A DNA stretch of 64,000 nt from Flammula alnicola (lineage: Eukaryota; Basidiomycota; Agaricomycetes; Agaricales; Strophariaceae), in contig JADNRV010000057.1 of assembly GCA_015499995.1 (NCBI GenBank), positions 1 through 64,000 on the forward strand, given 5' to 3'. The notes below the pieces were generated by a model. It had not been told where the DNA came from. It saw only the letters and a list, made by a program, of their open reading frames with translations, and searched no databases. Below, one piece after another: positions 62,294 to 64,000 of this stretch. How positions within the stretch are numbered: the first letter of the stretch is position 1; every line of letters begins with the position of its first letter. The translations under genes were made by a program, and so were the position numbers.

Positions 62294-63600
62294 CTATGGA
62301 ATAAAAGGCATATCGTCCGAGCCCACTTTTGATATTGGGCTTACAAGGGAAGGCGTGGGGCTTGTGGCTCTCTTCGAGTGTAATTCGAATTGTATAACAT
62401 CATGTTCGCGATGTGCGGAGATCTGACCGCCAGTCATCCTGTGATCGACGCGGTTAATCGTCGCAGTTGCGATGTCTTCGCCCGTTGTGGAAGTCCATGC
62501 CCTCTTTGTTGCTACTCGAAGGATTACGAGGAAGGGTGCGATGACCTGCATGTAAACACGTAAGGTTGCCAGCCCCAAGAGCGGGTGATCGGGGTACTGG
62601 CACACGTACCTGAACTTGGGAAAGCGTCGACAAAAACAAATGCGACACGGGGCTATTCGCCGCATAAAATCCAATAAAAATCACAGCGACGATAGCATAT
62701 ACAGCGGAGCTTTCCACCAAGATAGCCGCCGCTGACGTATACGGTTTTGAATATGTGTTGTTTCTACCGAAGGCCTTATGTAGTCTCCGACGATGGAGGA
62801 GTAAAGGAGTGGCGATAGTGAGGGTTATAGTCACGTTGCATGCTGCTGCGAGTGCGAAATACGGAAGTCCAAGGTTGACGCTATTCCATATCGTGGATGG
62901 GGAATGTGAGACTTGGACTAGGAGGAGGACGCCGGACGCTGGAATCGCGGTTGTGACCACTGCAGCTCTGGATCGAAATACAGGATAAACTTACCGACTT
63001 CACCAATGTAGAGAATTGCAGGGAGGGCAAGTATAAAGCGTACAGATCTAAATGAAGTTCTGTAGATGATAAAGCAGCGGTATAGCTACATCGAGGTGAG
63101 TCAAGGCATGGTCGAGGACGATCGGCTGAGTTGAGGACCACGCACCAGCAAGCCATCCGCCAGCCAGCTTGATACGACCGCACATATATTACTCACGAGC
63201 GTCGTCGGTGACGAGTAGTTCACATTGACCCACGCCACTGGTCCGCCAGGAAAGTCACGGTGCGTGGTATACGCAAGAATTTTATATGACGTATTCGCCA
63301 TGATGTAACCTGTGCCTATCAGGAACATCGTACAGGTGTAGGCAAAGAATCCCTTGCGCGGCGTCCCGGGGTAGAAGAGCGCGGCTTGTTGGAGGGAATG
63401 GATACATTGGATGAAGAGCACGAACGCGATACCTTGATGAATCGTCGGTATTTGGATTAACAATTGTATAAAATTAGAATAAGCGAGGGAGATAATATGG
63501 TTGAAGGGTGCTAACCGTAAGCAGCCAGCGAAATCGCAACACCTATAAGGACGAACTGCTCTTCTCGCGTCGAGGGAGGTGGTGGAGGACTACCAGCCAT
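62294..63600 (-). CDS. Seven-helix membrane protein, Agaricomycete family
   Basis: Five exons on the minus strand, 63600-63516, 63432-63146, 63085-62995, 62959-62610, 62545-62294, 354 residues, all in frame with GT-AG introns. It begins MAGSPPPPPSTREEQFVLIGVAISLAAYG and has about seven hydrophobic segments, including FVLFIQCIHSLQQA, MFLIGTGYIMANTSYKIL, SVRFILALPAILYIGEVG, LGLPYFALAAACNVTITL, and YTSAAAILVESSAVYAIVAVI. The motifs LYRCFIIY, KPYTSAAAILVESSA and QVIAPFLVILRVA are typical of a large receptor-like family in mushroom-forming fungi. The C-terminal tail is hydrophilic with many Ser and Thr. Role unknown; a surface receptor is a guess from topology. Confidence 0.85.
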
Positions 63601-64000
63601 AGCTTTGGCGAAGGGACGCCCAGGGAGGTGAGGCAAGCCACCAGTTTTTCATGGAAATGCTTCGAGAGAATCTATAAGCGATTATAAATAGCCACTATCG
63701 CTGACAGTACCGGTAGACGTCGGAGGTGTGGCCATCTCTGGATCCTTCTTACTAGGATTGGAGACATCAGTCGATTAGAACCTTCCAGGCCACGAGGTAC
63801 ACCTGGTGTCTCTCCAGGCATGCCTGATGGTATACTTGTCCTGGTAAGAATTCGCCGAGTCCCGTCGTCGTCGGAGAGATTTATAAATGCGTCTGGGAAA
63901 GAAAATCGTGGATATACCCAATGTACACCAGGACACGATTTCGATAACTTTTGGGAATCAGGTGACGATGACAGTTGCTGAGAATGGACGGGACCCACAA
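63601..64000. other. Window end; open minus-strand frame
   Basis: A minus-strand frame of about 108 codons (63998-63672) is open to near the window edge and could be the end of a gene lying beyond it, but the content is not recognised. Confidence 0.3.

Overview
The window is nuclear DNA of a basidiomycete fungus, most likely a mushroom-forming Agaricomycete; the order cannot be fixed from the sequence. The signs are many short GT-AG introns (about 45-65 nt), Agaricomycete-type F-box genes, DUF6533-like seven-helix membrane proteins, secreted GMC (aryl-alcohol-oxidase-like) oxidoreductases, a Zn2Cys6 regulator and nuclear tRNA genes with pol III terminators.

Layout. 0-9.9 kb: two intact F-box paralogues (324, 6886), a DUF6533-like membrane protein gene (2462, minus), a truncated relative (5367, minus), a tRNA-like relic and long stretches without a clear gene. 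9.9-17.7 kb: a short-chain dehydrogenase with nine exons, a mitochondrial-looking J-domain protein, a serine-rich protein, a cysteine-rich secreted protein, two near-identical tRNA-Ile(AAT) genes 5.1 kb apart, and a complete 802-bp non-autonomous DNA transposon with 20-bp terminal inverted repeats, an 8-bp target duplication and subterminal repeats. 18.1-40.0 kb: six copies of an unnamed leucine-rich, probably mitochondrially targeted protein family, three on the minus strand and then three on the plus strand, around an 18-exon VPS10 sorting receptor and a small membrane protein gene. A third F-box gene and a GMC oxidoreductase lie between copies 5 and 6. 40-50.5 kb: a broken F-box-like remnant, a many-exon coiled-coil protein and a Zn2Cys6 transcription factor. 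50.5-64 kb: a degraded fragment and a full copy of an old-yellow-enzyme gene, a second intact GMC oxidoreductase, a gene-poor 4-kb stretch and an intact five-exon seven-helix protein.

Working together. The window is a patchwork and not one pathway gene cluster. Housekeeping genes (VPS10, J-domain protein, tRNAs) sit among expanding lineage-specific families (F-box, leucine-rich, 7TM). The two GMC oxidases and the old yellow enzyme fit extracellular and xenobiotic redox chemistry of a wood- or litter-associated fungus, but nothing here shows that they are co-regulated.

Main caution. Between about 34.0 and 50.4 kb at least ten one-base frameshifts interrupt otherwise good genes, and each is explained by one base missing from a short homopolymer run. 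No comparable shifts were found in the well-resolved genes from 6.9 to 33.2 kb or from 53 to 63.6 kb, apart from one truly decayed copy. This looks more like a poorly polished assembly segment than mass pseudogenisation. Several genes called broken here may be intact in the organism.
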